NCBI GenBank assembly: GCA_024690405.1
Contig: JAILCU010000109.1
Coordinates: 1-64,000 of the forward strand
Direction: 5' to 3'
Length of the DNA: 64,000 nt
Source of the DNA: Bacteroidales bacterium
Lineage (GTDB): Bacteria; Bacteroidota; Bacteroidia; Bacteroidales; Bacteroidaceae
The position numbers were made by a program, and so were the translations under genes. The notes under the pieces are model-generated. The model did no database searches. It was not told where the DNA came from and saw only the letters and a program-made list of their open reading frames with translations. Shown here piece by piece: positions 1 to 8,144 of this stretch (position 1 is the stretch's first letter; every line of letters starts with the position of its first letter).

Positions 1-804
1 CACCACATAGGTCCACATATAGAGCAGGGCCGCCCAGCAGAAGAACTGCACGAGACCCACCTTCCAGAACGTAGCGGGGGCATTTTTGAGCAACTTAAAC
101 CAGGAAGCACTATCCTCCTGACCGTCCCCGGCCGGACCGCCATTGTACTGAGCATACTCAGCAGGCGGCCATTCCCTGACCTTGATCACCGTATAAATCA
201 CACATACCACCAAGATGGCTGCACCGATGTAGAACGACCAGATGACGGAGTCGGGAACAACGCCTTCGGGAGCGACATTCTTCAAGCCAATCCATGTGAA
301 AAAGAACGGGAAGACAAAACCCACGACGGACCCGGCATTGCAGAGGAACGACTGGATAGAATAAGCCTTGGCCTTCTGCTGCTCGTTGACCATATCCCCC
401 ACCAACATCTTGAAGGGCTGCATCGCCATGTTCAGGCTCGTGTCAAGCAACATCAGCATGATCAGGCCGAAGATCATCACCGCGGAGAGCGACAGACCGA
501 GCGACCCCGAATTGGGTAACAGGCACATCACCGCCACGGCCACCGACGCACCTATAAATAAATAAGGTATACGGCGCCCGAAACGCGTCCAAGTGCGGTC
601 GCTGAGCGTGCCGACGATAGGCTGAACGATAATGCCCATGAGGGGCGGCAAGATCCAGAAATAACTTAAATCGTGCGGGTCGGCACCGAGGGTGCGGAAG
701 ATGCGCGAAATGTTGGCGCTCTGCAAGGCGTAGGCGATTTGAACGCCAAAGAAGCCAAAACTTAAGTTAAAAAGTTTCCAATAGGATAAATTAGGTTTTT
801 GCAT
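1..804 (-). CDS. MFS sugar transporter, GPH/SLC45-like (partial, C-terminus beyond window)
   Basis: Inner-membrane sugar porter; 268 N-terminal residues are visible and the gene runs off the left edge, still open. The protein begins MQKPNLSYWKLFN and shows alternating hydrophobic segments with the charged loop SDRTWTRFGRRIPY between helices 2 and 3, a hallmark of GPH/SLC45-type sugar:cation symporters (family knowledge). It lies 107 bases downstream of the LacI gene on the same strand, probably in one transcript. Its likely job (inference) is to carry maltose or maltooligosaccharides, released by the Sus proteins and the amylase, from periplasm to cytoplasm. It has no match in the classical B. 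thetaiotaomicron sus order, but such a porter beside a LacI regulator is common in related loci. Confidence 0.85.
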   Translation of the reverse strand, partial: MQKPNLSYWKLFNLSFGFFGVQIAYALQSANISRIFRTLGADPHDLSYFWILPPLMGIIVQPIVGTLSDRTWTRFGRRIPYLFIGASVAVAVMCLLPNSGSLGLSLSAVMIFGLIMLMLLDTSLNMAMQPFKMLVGDMVNEQQKAKAYSIQSFLCNAGSVVGFVFPFFFTWIGLKNVAPEGVVPDSVIWSFYIGAAILVVCVIYTVIKVREWPPAEYAQYNGGPAGDGQEDSASWFKLLKNAPATFWKVGLVQFFCWAALLYMWTYVV

Positions 805-857
805 AAAAGGAGAAGATTGAGAATTAACTGACAAATGAAAGATTGAAGGATGGAAGT

Positions 858-867
858 ATCTATAGAT
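858..867. other. 10-bp perfect palindrome between lacI and the MFS gene
   Basis: ATCTATAGAT lies in the 107-base gap between the LacI stop and the transporter start. It could be part of a binding site or processing hairpin, but it is too short to assign. Confidence 0.25.
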
Positions 868-911
868 TCCATGACTCGACAGAGATTGCGGAGACGGAAG
901 AGGGGGTACGG

Positions 912-1955
912 TTATGTGGATGACGGAAGAGGACGTGTAGTACCCCGAACGATTAGACGAGTGCGGACAACCCGTTTCTCGACTTTGTCAATGGGAATGC
1001 GCCCCTCGACATGATCAAGAAGGATCTTGACGGCTTCAGCACCGACACGGTGCCCGCGTTGTTCGATGGTCGTAAGCATGGGGTCGCATGCGACAGCACG
1101 TTCGCCGTTGGTGAAACCACAGATGCCCAAGTCATCCGGTACGTGCAGCCCCATGCGTTTAGCCGTATAGAGGACCCCGATAGCAGTATCGTCGTTAACC
1201 GCAAACACGCCATCGGGACGATCTTCACGCATGAGCAGTGCCGGCGTTAAAGCCTCTGCACCCGAACGGTTATCGCAATCGAGCACCAGAGAATCATCGA
1301 CGTTCAATCCCGCTTGTAGCAGCGCATCGCGATATCCGTTGTAGCGGTTCTTGCTAATCTCCAAATGCATATCCGAACCGTAGAAGGCAATGCGGCGGCA
1401 CCCCGTCTGGATGAGATGCGCCACGGCTGTCTGCGCCCCCGTATAGTCGTCAACCACGACCCTGCTCGTATTCAGTCCCGTGCAGATGCGGTCGTAGAAG
1501 ACAAGGGGCAGTCCGGCCTCCAGCAGATGACGGAAATGATCGTATTTCAGCGTATCCTTCGCTTGAGAGACAATGACCCCGCATACGCGATGAAGGAGAT
1601 ACGACTCACAGATGGCCACCTCGCGCTCATATTGTTCAGCACTCTGCGCCACCAAGATATTGTAGCCACGGAGCGTAGCCTCCTCCTCGATGCCTGCCAG
1701 GATGGTAGAGAAATAATAGTGAGCGAACTGAGGGACAATGACACCAATGATTTTAGGCTTGGCCACTCGGCTAAGGCGAAGCGACTCAGCCAACGCGTTG
1801 GGGAGAAAATGATGATCACGGGCAAAAGCCTGAATACGCTCACGCTGCTCCTGGCTGATGCTCGGATTATTCTTCAGCGCTCGCGAAACCGTAGCCACGG
1901 AAACACCAAGTTCCCGCGCGATATCTTTCATTGTGATAGTTGTTTTATCGCTCAT
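912..1955 (-). CDS. LacI-family transcriptional regulator
   Basis: 347-residue DNA-binding sugar sensor. An N-terminal helix-turn-helix (residues about 8-27, MKDIARELGVSVATVSRALK) is followed by the hinge and a periplasmic-binding-protein-like effector domain (KIIGVIVPQFAHYYFSTI from about residue 68, then DGVFAVNDDTAIGVL and the DDLGICGFTNGE stretch), which is complete LacI/GalR architecture and normal length. It is divergent from the susC operon and upstream of the sugar porter, so it probably controls both. The first in-frame ATG at 1955 fits the TACATTTG promoter box just upstream. In B. thetaiotaomicron the sus genes are controlled by the membrane regulator SusR, so a LacI protein here marks a different regulatory design. 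The effector sugar cannot be read from sequence. Confidence 0.93.
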   Translation of the reverse strand: MSDKTTITMKDIARELGVSVATVSRALKNNPSISQEQRERIQAFARDHHFLPNALAESLRLSRVAKPKIIGVIVPQFAHYYFSTILAGIEEEATLRGYNILVAQSAEQYEREVAICESYLLHRVCGVIVSQAKDTLKYDHFRHLLEAGLPLVFYDRICTGLNTSRVVVDDYTGAQTAVAHLIQTGCRRIAFYGSDMHLEISKNRYNGYRDALLQAGLNVDDSLVLDCDNRSGAEALTPALLMREDRPDGVFAVNDDTAIGVLYTAKRMGLHVPDDLGICGFTNGERAVACDPMLTTIEQRGHRVGAEAVKILLDHVEGRIPIDKVEKRVVRTRLIVRGTTRPLPSST

Positions 1956-1974
1956 GGTCAGTCACTTTCGGTTG

Positions 1975-2008
1975 CAAATGTAGATAAAACGGGCAGACAT
2001 GCAACAAA
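1975..2008 (-). promoter_or_regulatory. Promoter of lacI-MFS
   Basis: On the minus strand TACATTTG (1975-1982) matches the Bacteroidetes -7 box TAnnTTTG exactly. A TTTG (2005-2008) sits 22 bases further upstream as a possible -33 element. The lacI start is 20 bases downstream of the -7 box. Confidence 0.55.
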
Positions 2009-2022
2009 TTGTTATTTTGAAA

Positions 2023-2052
2023 TCGTACGAAAGCGTACGCAAACGATTGCAC
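2023..2052. promoter_or_regulatory. Candidate LacI-family operator cluster
   Basis: Three overlapping symmetric elements sit between the divergent promoters: TCGTACGA (2023-2030, perfect palindrome), GCGTACGC (2033-2040, perfect palindrome) and GCAAACGATTGC (2039-2050, half-sites matching at five of six positions around a central CG). The last has the usual form of LacI-family operators, with a central CG flanked by GCAA/TTGC. A weaker inverted repeat GTTGA-N6-TCAAC lies at 2063-2078. Binding is inferred. Confidence 0.5.
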
Positions 2053-2106
2053 GACTCTTTTAGTTGATTTATGTCAACAAAGATAGTACTTTTTCTTGTA
2101 ACAAAT

Positions 2107-2114
2107 TACTTTTG
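2107..2114 (+). promoter_or_regulatory. -7 box of the sus-like operon
   Basis: TACTTTTG matches TAnnTTTG exactly, about 100 bases before the susC start. No good TTTG stands 19-21 bases upstream, which would suit a promoter needing an activator or one under operator control. The leader of about 90 bases is AT-rich. Confidence 0.6.
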
Positions 2115-2213
2115 CACCAACAAATTGAAAGCAAAAGACTATCCATGTACCTGAATGGACTTTTCAATGAATTTTTAAACACCTTAATTAATATTAACTA
2201 AACTCAAACAAGC

Positions 2214-5200
2214 ATGATGAAGCAGGTAAACATCAGGATTCCTGTGCGAATCCTTGCCCTCATCTGTGGGCTTTTCATCTCACTTGGCGCCTTTGCACAG
2301 ATTCAGGTCAAAGGCCACGTCAAGGATGACACCGGCGAACCTGTCATGGGAGCTACCATCCGTGTGATTGGACAGGAAGGCGGCACTACGTCGGATTTCG
2401 ACGGTAATTTCACCATTGAAGCTCCGCAAGGGAGCCAACTCACCATCTCCTTCATGGGCTTTGCCACGCAGACCGTGGCGGCACGTCCGGTTGTGAACGT
2501 GACCATGAGCGAAGACACCAAGCTGCTCGACGACGTGGTTGTCATCGGTTACGGTACGGTGAAGAAAAACGACCTGACGGGTTCCGTCACAGCAATTAAG
2601 CCTGACGAGAAGAACCACGGTCTGATTGTCAACGCCCAGGACATGATCCAAGGTAAGATCGCTGGTGTGAACGTCACCTCGGGCGGCGGTACACCTGGCG
2701 GCGGTGCCGACATCCTCATCCGAGGCGGTTCGTCGCTGCACGCAAGCAACAAGCCCCTCATTGTGATCGATGGTCTGGCCATGGACGACACAGGCGTCAA
2801 AGGTCTGGCCAACCCTCTGTCCATGGTCAATCCCCAGGACATCGAGAGTTTCACCGTATTGAAAGACGCTTCGGCCACGGCCATTTACGGTAGCCGCGGT
2901 TCAAACGGCGTCATCATCATCACCACGAAGAAAGGCAACAAAGGCCAGAAGGCCCATGTGAGCTACAACGGTAATGTATCTTTCTCCACGCGTACTAAGT
3001 CACTCGACGTGCTCGGAGCCAATGAGTATCGCGACTTCATCAACTCATACTATGGCGAGGGTTCGGCAGCAGCCGCACTGATGGGCACTGCCGATACCGA
3101 CTGGCAGGACCAGATCTACCGTCCGGCCTTCAGCACCGACCATAACGTGACCGTAGCGGGCGGCTTAAAGAACATGCCTTACCGCTTCACCGCTGGCTAC
3201 ACCGACCAGAACGGTATCCTGAAGACCTCCAATTTCCAGCGCACCACGGCCAGCTTGTCATTGAACCCCTCGTTCCTCGACGACCACCTGACCTTCAACA
3301 TCAACGGCAAGTTCATGTACGCCTACAACCAGTATGCCAACACCGACGCCATCAATGATGCCGTGCGTATGGATCCGACCCAGCCCGTTCGCTCCAGCGC
3401 CTTCGACGGCAACTACCATGGTTACTTCGCATGGACAGCCGACGGTTCGTCGTACAAAGACCCGAGCTATCCCACGATCATGAATACCTACGCCGGCTCC
3501 AACCCGCTGGCCCGCCTCAACGAGAAATACGACCGCGCCAATTCCTTCGACTATATGGGTAATGTCGAGGTCGACTACAAGGTCCACGGCTTTGAAGACC
3601 TGCGCCTGCACATGAACTTCTCCGGCGACTGGGGACGCGGCAAGCAGAACACCACTTACCAGCCCTGGGGTCCGAGCAACTTCTACTACGGCAACGACGG
3701 CTACACGAAGGAACGCAAGTACAACCTCATCTATACCGCTTATGCCCAGTACTACAAGGACTTCAATGACAAGCACCACTTCGACATCATGGGTGGTTAC
3801 GAATGGAGCCACAAGAAGTACAAAGGACACTACAACTACGCAGGCTACTATCCCCTCACCAGCCAACTCACCGACGAGACCACCGGCGAGAGTCTGGCCG
3901 GCACGGAGTACAAGCCTAGTTTCAGCGAATGGTGCCAGGAGAGTTATCTCGTGAGTTTCTACGGCCGCGCCAACTACACGCTGCTCGACCGCTACATGCT
4001 CACAGGTACCGTGCGTTACGACGGTTCGAGCCGTTTCAAGGACCACTGGGCCCTCTTCCCCTCCGCCGCGTTCGCATGGCGTATCAGCGAGGAAGGATTC
4101 CTGAAGAACGCCACATGGCTCGACGACCTCAAGCTCCGCCTCGGATGGGGTAAGACCGGTCAGCAGGACGGCATCGGCAACTACAACTACTTTGCCTCGT
4201 ACAACGTCAACACCAACAACACCGACGGACGCTATCCCATCACGGGCGTCAACGACAGCGGTATCCTCTACCGTCCCGATGCCTACAACCAGGATCTGAA
4301 GTGGGAGACCACCACCACCTACAACGCCGGTCTGGACTTCAGTTTCTTCAAGAACCGCCTCTCCGGTAGCGTGGATGCTTACTACCGCAAGACCACGGAC
4401 CTGATCAACACGGCCTACGTCTCTGCAGGTTCCAACTTCCGCAACCAGGTGCTCTCCAACATCGGTTCTCTTGAGAACAAGGGTGTAGAAGTGATGCTTA
4501 CCGTACGCCCCATCGTGACCAAAGACTGGCTCTGGGAAATCACCGGCAACTTCACCTACAACCACAACGAGATCACCGAGCTCACCGGCGAATCGTCCAT
4601 CGTGATGACCGGCGGCATCTCTTCGGGTACCGGTAACCAAGTGCAGGCACAGGCCGTGGGTCATCCCGCCAACTCGTTCTACGTCTATCAGCAGGTGTAT
4701 GACCAGAACGGACTGCCCCTGGAAGGTGTCTTCGTAGACCGCAACGGAGACGGCAAGATCAGCGAGGACGACCGCTACTTCTACAAGAGCCCCAACGCAC
4801 CCTACTACGCAGGTCTGAGCACCCGCTTGCAGTACAAGAGTTGGGACCTCGGCATCGGTTTGCGCGCCAGTTTCAACAACTATATCTATTGGGACAAGCA
4901 GGCCGGCTATGCCAACACAGCCAAGCGTTACGACAGTTCGTTCAACTACCTGCAGACCAGCATTCCGTCGGCCATCGCCAACAACTGGTCAACCTACGAC
5001 TATGTCGTTTCAGACTACTTCGTACACAATGCCACGTTCCTCAAGTGTGACAACATCACTTTGGGTTACACCTTCGAGACCGCTGACAACTTCCTGCGCG
5101 GACGTGCTTATCTGGCTGCTACCAATGTCTTCACCGTCACGAAATACAAGGGTATCGACCCTGAAGTTTCCGGCGGTATCGACAACTCCATCTACCCCCG

Positions 5201-5240
5201 CCCACTCACCATTCAGGCAGGCGTAGCCCTTGACTTCTAA
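2214..5240 (+). CDS. susC: SusC-like TonB-dependent outer-membrane transporter
   Basis: 1008-residue outer-membrane barrel that imports alpha-glucan oligosaccharides with SusD, driven by TonB. Visible parts in order: signal peptide 1-28 (cut after GAFA); carboxypeptidase-regulatory-like domain about 31-105 (GHVKDDTGEPVMGATI ... SDFDGNFTIEAP); TonB box/plug entry DDVVVIGYGTVKK; plug with VNAQDMIQGKIAGVNV, PLIVIDG and TAIYGSRGSNGVIIITTKKG; then the long barrel ending in an aromatic strand (AGVALDF). The length is close to B. thetaiotaomicron SusC (about 1000 residues). First gene of a five-gene same-strand cluster, with susD starting 34 bases after its stop. The starch assignment rests on the neighbouring SusE/F-type proteins and GH13 amylase. 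ATG 2214 is directly followed by a second ATG at 2217, and either may be used. Confidence 0.95.
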   Translation: MMKQVNIRIPVRILALICGLFISLGAFAQIQVKGHVKDDTGEPVMGATIRVIGQEGGTTSDFDGNFTIEAPQGSQLTISFMGFATQTVAARPVVNVTMSEDTKLLDDVVVIGYGTVKKNDLTGSVTAIKPDEKNHGLIVNAQDMIQGKIAGVNVTSGGGTPGGGADILIRGGSSLHASNKPLIVIDGLAMDDTGVKGLANPLSMVNPQDIESFTVLKDASATAIYGSRGSNGVIIITTKKGNKGQKAHVSYNGNVSFSTRTKSLDVLGANEYRDFINSYYGEGSAAAALMGTADTDWQDQIYRPAFSTDHNVTVAGGLKNMPYRFTAGYTDQNGILKTSNFQRTTASLSLNPSFLDDHLTFNINGKFMYAYNQYANTDAINDAVRMDPTQPVRSSAFDGNYHGYFAWTADGSSYKDPSYPTIMNTYAGSNPLARLNEKYDRANSFDYMGNVEVDYKVHGFEDLRLHMNFSGDWGRGKQNTTYQPWGPSNFYYGNDGYTKERKYNLIYTAYAQYYKDFNDKHHFDIMGGYEWSHKKYKGHYNYAGYYPLTSQLTDETTGESLAGTEYKPSFSEWCQESYLVSFYGRANYTLLDRYMLTGTVRYDGSSRFKDHWALFPSAAFAWRISEEGFLKNATWLDDLKLRLGWGKTGQQDGIGNYNYFASYNVNTNNTDGRYPITGVNDSGILYRPDAYNQDLKWETTTTYNAGLDFSFFKNRLSGSVDAYYRKTTDLINTAYVSAGSNFRNQVLSNIGSLENKGVEVMLTVRPIVTKDWLWEITGNFTYNHNEITELTGESSIVMTGGISSGTGNQVQAQAVGHPANSFYVYQQVYDQNGLPLEGVFVDRNGDGKISEDDRYFYKSPNAPYYAGLSTRLQYKSWDLGIGLRASFNNYIYWDKQAGYANTAKRYDSSFNYLQTSIPSAIANNWSTYDYVVSDYFVHNATFLKCDNITLGYTFETADNFLRGRAYLAATNVFTVTKYKGIDPEVSGGIDNSIYPRPLTIQAGVALDF

Positions 5241-5274
5241 AAGATGTGTAACCATTTCTTAAAGACTATCATCT

Positions 5275-6894
5275 ATGAACCTCAATAAATTCAAATACAT
5301 ACTCCCTGTGGCAGCCGTGACGCTGACCGCAGGTCTGAGCTCGTGTGTCGGGGATCTGGACGTCGAGCCTATCGACCCCAGCACAACGATGACCGTCGAC
5401 GAGGCTGGTCTGTACACCAAGTGCTATGCAAATATGGCCTTGGCAGGTAACACCGGTGCCAACGGCGACTGCGATATCGATGGCCTTGACGGCGGTACCA
5501 CTGGTTTTGTCCGCCAGTTGTGGAATGCCAATGAACTCGTCACCGATGAAGCCATTTGCGGATGGGGCGACCCCGGAATACCCCAGTTCAACTACAACAC
5601 GTGGGATTCTTCTCACCCGATGCTGCAAGGTTTCTACTACCGCCTGTATGCAGGCATCACTTACTGCAACCATTATCTGGATGTCTGCGACGGCGTTGAC
5701 GCCACCCGCACGGCAGAGATTCATTTCCTCCGTGCCCTCTATTATTACTACCTGATGGATTGCTACGGCAATGTGCCTTTCGCTACGGTTCTGTCGGCCT
5801 CCAGTCCCGAGCAGATCCAGCGCGCCGACCTCTTTGCCTGGATTGAGAAGGAACTCAAGGAGAATGTGGGCAATATGCTCGAGCCCGCCGTCCGCACCAG
5901 TTCTACCACAGGTTATGGCCGCGCCGACCAGGATGCTGCCAACCTGCTGCTGGCCCGTATGTACCTCAATGCAGAAGTCTACACTGGCACCGCCCGTTGG
6001 AGCGAGGCCAAGGAATATGCAGAGAAGGTCATCAACGGTCCCCACAAACTCTGGACCTCGAGCAAGAACGGATGGAGCGCCTATCAGATGCTCTTCATGG
6101 GTGACAATGGTGAAAACGGTGCTTCGCAGGAAGCCATCCTGCCCCTGCTGCAAGACGGTGCCACCACCACCTCGTGGGGTACAAGCCTCTTCCTGATGGC
6201 TTCGTGCTGGAAGAGCGACATGGACACCAACGGCGACTACGGCACCAAGGAATTCTGGGCTGGTAACCGCGCACGCAGCCAGTTCATCAAGAAGTTCTTC
6301 CCCAACGTCACCGACGCCAAGGACCTGGCTTACACCATTAACGATATGGCAGCGGCCGCCGGCGACAGCCGTGCCCTCTTCTACGGCATCGACCGCGAAC
6401 TCGTCGTGAGCAATCCCAGCGAGTTCACCTCCGGCATTTCCGTAGGCAAGTATCGCAACACTTACTCCACGGGAGCCAGCGGACACAACTCTCAGTTCAT
6501 CGATACCGACTTCTTCCTCATGCGTGCTGCCGAAGCATACCTTATCGCTGCTGAAGCAGATGCCCGCTTGAATGGCGGCAGTATCAGTACAACAGGTCTG
6601 GGTTACATCAACGCCCTGCGCAGCCGTGCCGGTGCCAAGGCAACGACCCAATCCGCCTGCACCCTCGACTATATCCTCGACGAGCGCGCTCGTGAACTCT
6701 ACCACGAAGGTTTCCGCCGTACTGACCTCATCCGCTATGGCTACTTCGGTGGCGAGAACAGCGGCAAATATCTCTGGGATTGGAAAGGTGGCGTACAGAA
6801 CGGACAGGCCTTCGAAGCCTATCGCAATATCTACGCATTACCGGCAGAAGACATCAATGCGAATCCCAACTTGGAACAGAACCCCGGTTACTAA
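5275..6894 (+). CDS. susD: SusD-like glycan-binding lipoprotein
   Basis: 539-residue surface lipoprotein that lids the SusC channel and binds starch helices. The signal peptide ends in a lipobox, LSSC, with Cys24 as the lipid-anchored residue. The body has the SusD/RagB pattern: an N-terminal helical TPR-like part (AEIHFLRALYYYYLMDCYGNVPF) and a C-terminal part with LMRAAEAYLIAAEADARLNGG and the family ending RARELYHEGFRRTDLIRYG. It sits between susC and susE with short gaps, as in the classical sus operon. The aromatic starch platform cannot be confirmed without alignment. Confidence 0.95.
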   Translation: MNLNKFKYILPVAAVTLTAGLSSCVGDLDVEPIDPSTTMTVDEAGLYTKCYANMALAGNTGANGDCDIDGLDGGTTGFVRQLWNANELVTDEAICGWGDPGIPQFNYNTWDSSHPMLQGFYYRLYAGITYCNHYLDVCDGVDATRTAEIHFLRALYYYYLMDCYGNVPFATVLSASSPEQIQRADLFAWIEKELKENVGNMLEPAVRTSSTTGYGRADQDAANLLLARMYLNAEVYTGTARWSEAKEYAEKVINGPHKLWTSSKNGWSAYQMLFMGDNGENGASQEAILPLLQDGATTTSWGTSLFLMASCWKSDMDTNGDYGTKEFWAGNRARSQFIKKFFPNVTDAKDLAYTINDMAAAAGDSRALFYGIDRELVVSNPSEFTSGISVGKYRNTYSTGASGHNSQFIDTDFFLMRAAEAYLIAAEADARLNGGSISTTGLGYINALRSRAGAKATTQSACTLDYILDERARELYHEGFRRTDLIRYGYFGGENSGKYLWDWKGGVQNGQAFEAYRNIYALPAEDINANPNLEQNPGY

Positions 6895-6915
6895 TCTCTA
6901 GAAAACGCTAACGAC

Positions 6916-8139
6916 ATGAAAAAGATATTTTCATACGCGATGCTGCTGCTATGCGGCACCTTCGCATTCACTGCCTGCAGCGACGACAACGAGTCTAACC
7001 CGACGCTCGTACAGCCTACTTCGTTCAGCCTCTTCGAACCGGCTGTCGGCGATGCCAGCGTAGACCTCCAACGCTCGCAGACCGTGCAACTCACTTGGAC
7101 CATTCCCACATTTACGGATTTCGGTGCTCCCGTCGTACCTACCTATGTCGTGCAACTCTCGCCGACAGGCAAGTTCACCAAGGAATACGACAGCGAGCAG
7201 AAGGACAACTCGGGCGCCGACTATATCACCCTCGAACAGACTTTCAGCGGTACCTCAGCAGACATCAGCACCGAGACCATCGACCAGATCCTGCAGACGA
7301 TGCTCGCATGGGATGACGCCACCGATGTGCCAGCCGTGCAGCCCGTCACCTTCCGCGCCATCGCCTCCATCCGCGATGCCAGTTTCCGTGACTACTACCC
7401 CATCACTTCCAGCAACACGGTCACCATCAACACCGTGCCCTACTTCATCCTGAATGTTCCGCCACTCGTATGGTACATGGTGGGCAACAATATCGGTAGC
7501 GCTTCGTGGAGCAACGATGCCACCGGAGTTGGTCTCGGTTTGATTCCTTTACTGCCCAGCGGTGATGAGGAATACGACACGGCAACGGGTACTGGCGTTA
7601 TCTCCTATACTGGTTACATGATTGCCGGCACTCAGTTCAAGTTCATCCTTACTCCGGGCAGTTGGGACAGTCAACTCAACTACACCAACGTGAAGGATCC
7701 GGATACCAACCTGATTTCCGATGAAGACGGTGACAACCACAATATCGGTATCAAGGCCGACGGCTACTACACCATTAAGATTAATACCAAGAGCCAGGAA
7801 GTGACCGTGGAGGCTTACGACAAGACCCCGAAGACCTTCTCTTCGATGAGCATGCCTGGCGGTTACAACGAATGGAGCATGGACAACCACATGACAGCAT
7901 GTGAAGTCACCAGCGGCGTCAACCACATCTGGATGGCACAGTTCGCACCTGCCGAAGACGGCGAGATGAAGTTCGCGGCCAACGATGCATGGGACGACAA
8001 CTGGGGCGCAGAGGCCTTCCCCTACGGCACCGGCGTCGGCGGTGGAGCCAACATTCCTTACGTAGCAGGCTCCTACACGGTGTTCCTCAACGACATCACC
8101 GGTCAGTATTATTTCATTGCTAACCCTACTGAAGAATAA
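6916..8139 (+). CDS. susE: SusE-like starch-binding surface lipoprotein
   Basis: 407-residue lipoprotein (Cys21 in FTAC, followed by SDDNES, the acidic run linked to surface export in Bacteroidetes). An N-terminal Ig-like SusE domain (about 35-170, PTSFSLFEPAVGDASVDL ... VQLTWTIPTF) is followed by two beta-sandwich starch-binding modules (about 180-300, VWYMVGNNIGSASWSN; about 305-405, SMPGGYNEWSMDNHM). B. thetaiotaomicron SusE has the same plan at 387 residues. It is placed 21 bases after susD and 5 bases before the SusF-like gene, so it is surely co-transcribed. It helps hold starch at the cell surface and has no catalytic residues of its own. Confidence 0.88.
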   Translation: MKKIFSYAMLLLCGTFAFTACSDDNESNPTLVQPTSFSLFEPAVGDASVDLQRSQTVQLTWTIPTFTDFGAPVVPTYVVQLSPTGKFTKEYDSEQKDNSGADYITLEQTFSGTSADISTETIDQILQTMLAWDDATDVPAVQPVTFRAIASIRDASFRDYYPITSSNTVTINTVPYFILNVPPLVWYMVGNNIGSASWSNDATGVGLGLIPLLPSGDEEYDTATGTGVISYTGYMIAGTQFKFILTPGSWDSQLNYTNVKDPDTNLISDEDGDNHNIGIKADGYYTIKINTKSQEVTVEAYDKTPKTFSSMSMPGGYNEWSMDNHMTACEVTSGVNHIWMAQFAPAEDGEMKFAANDAWDDNWGAEAFPYGTGVGGGANIPYVAGSYTVFLNDITGQYYFIANPTEE

Positions 8140-8144
8140 GCACT

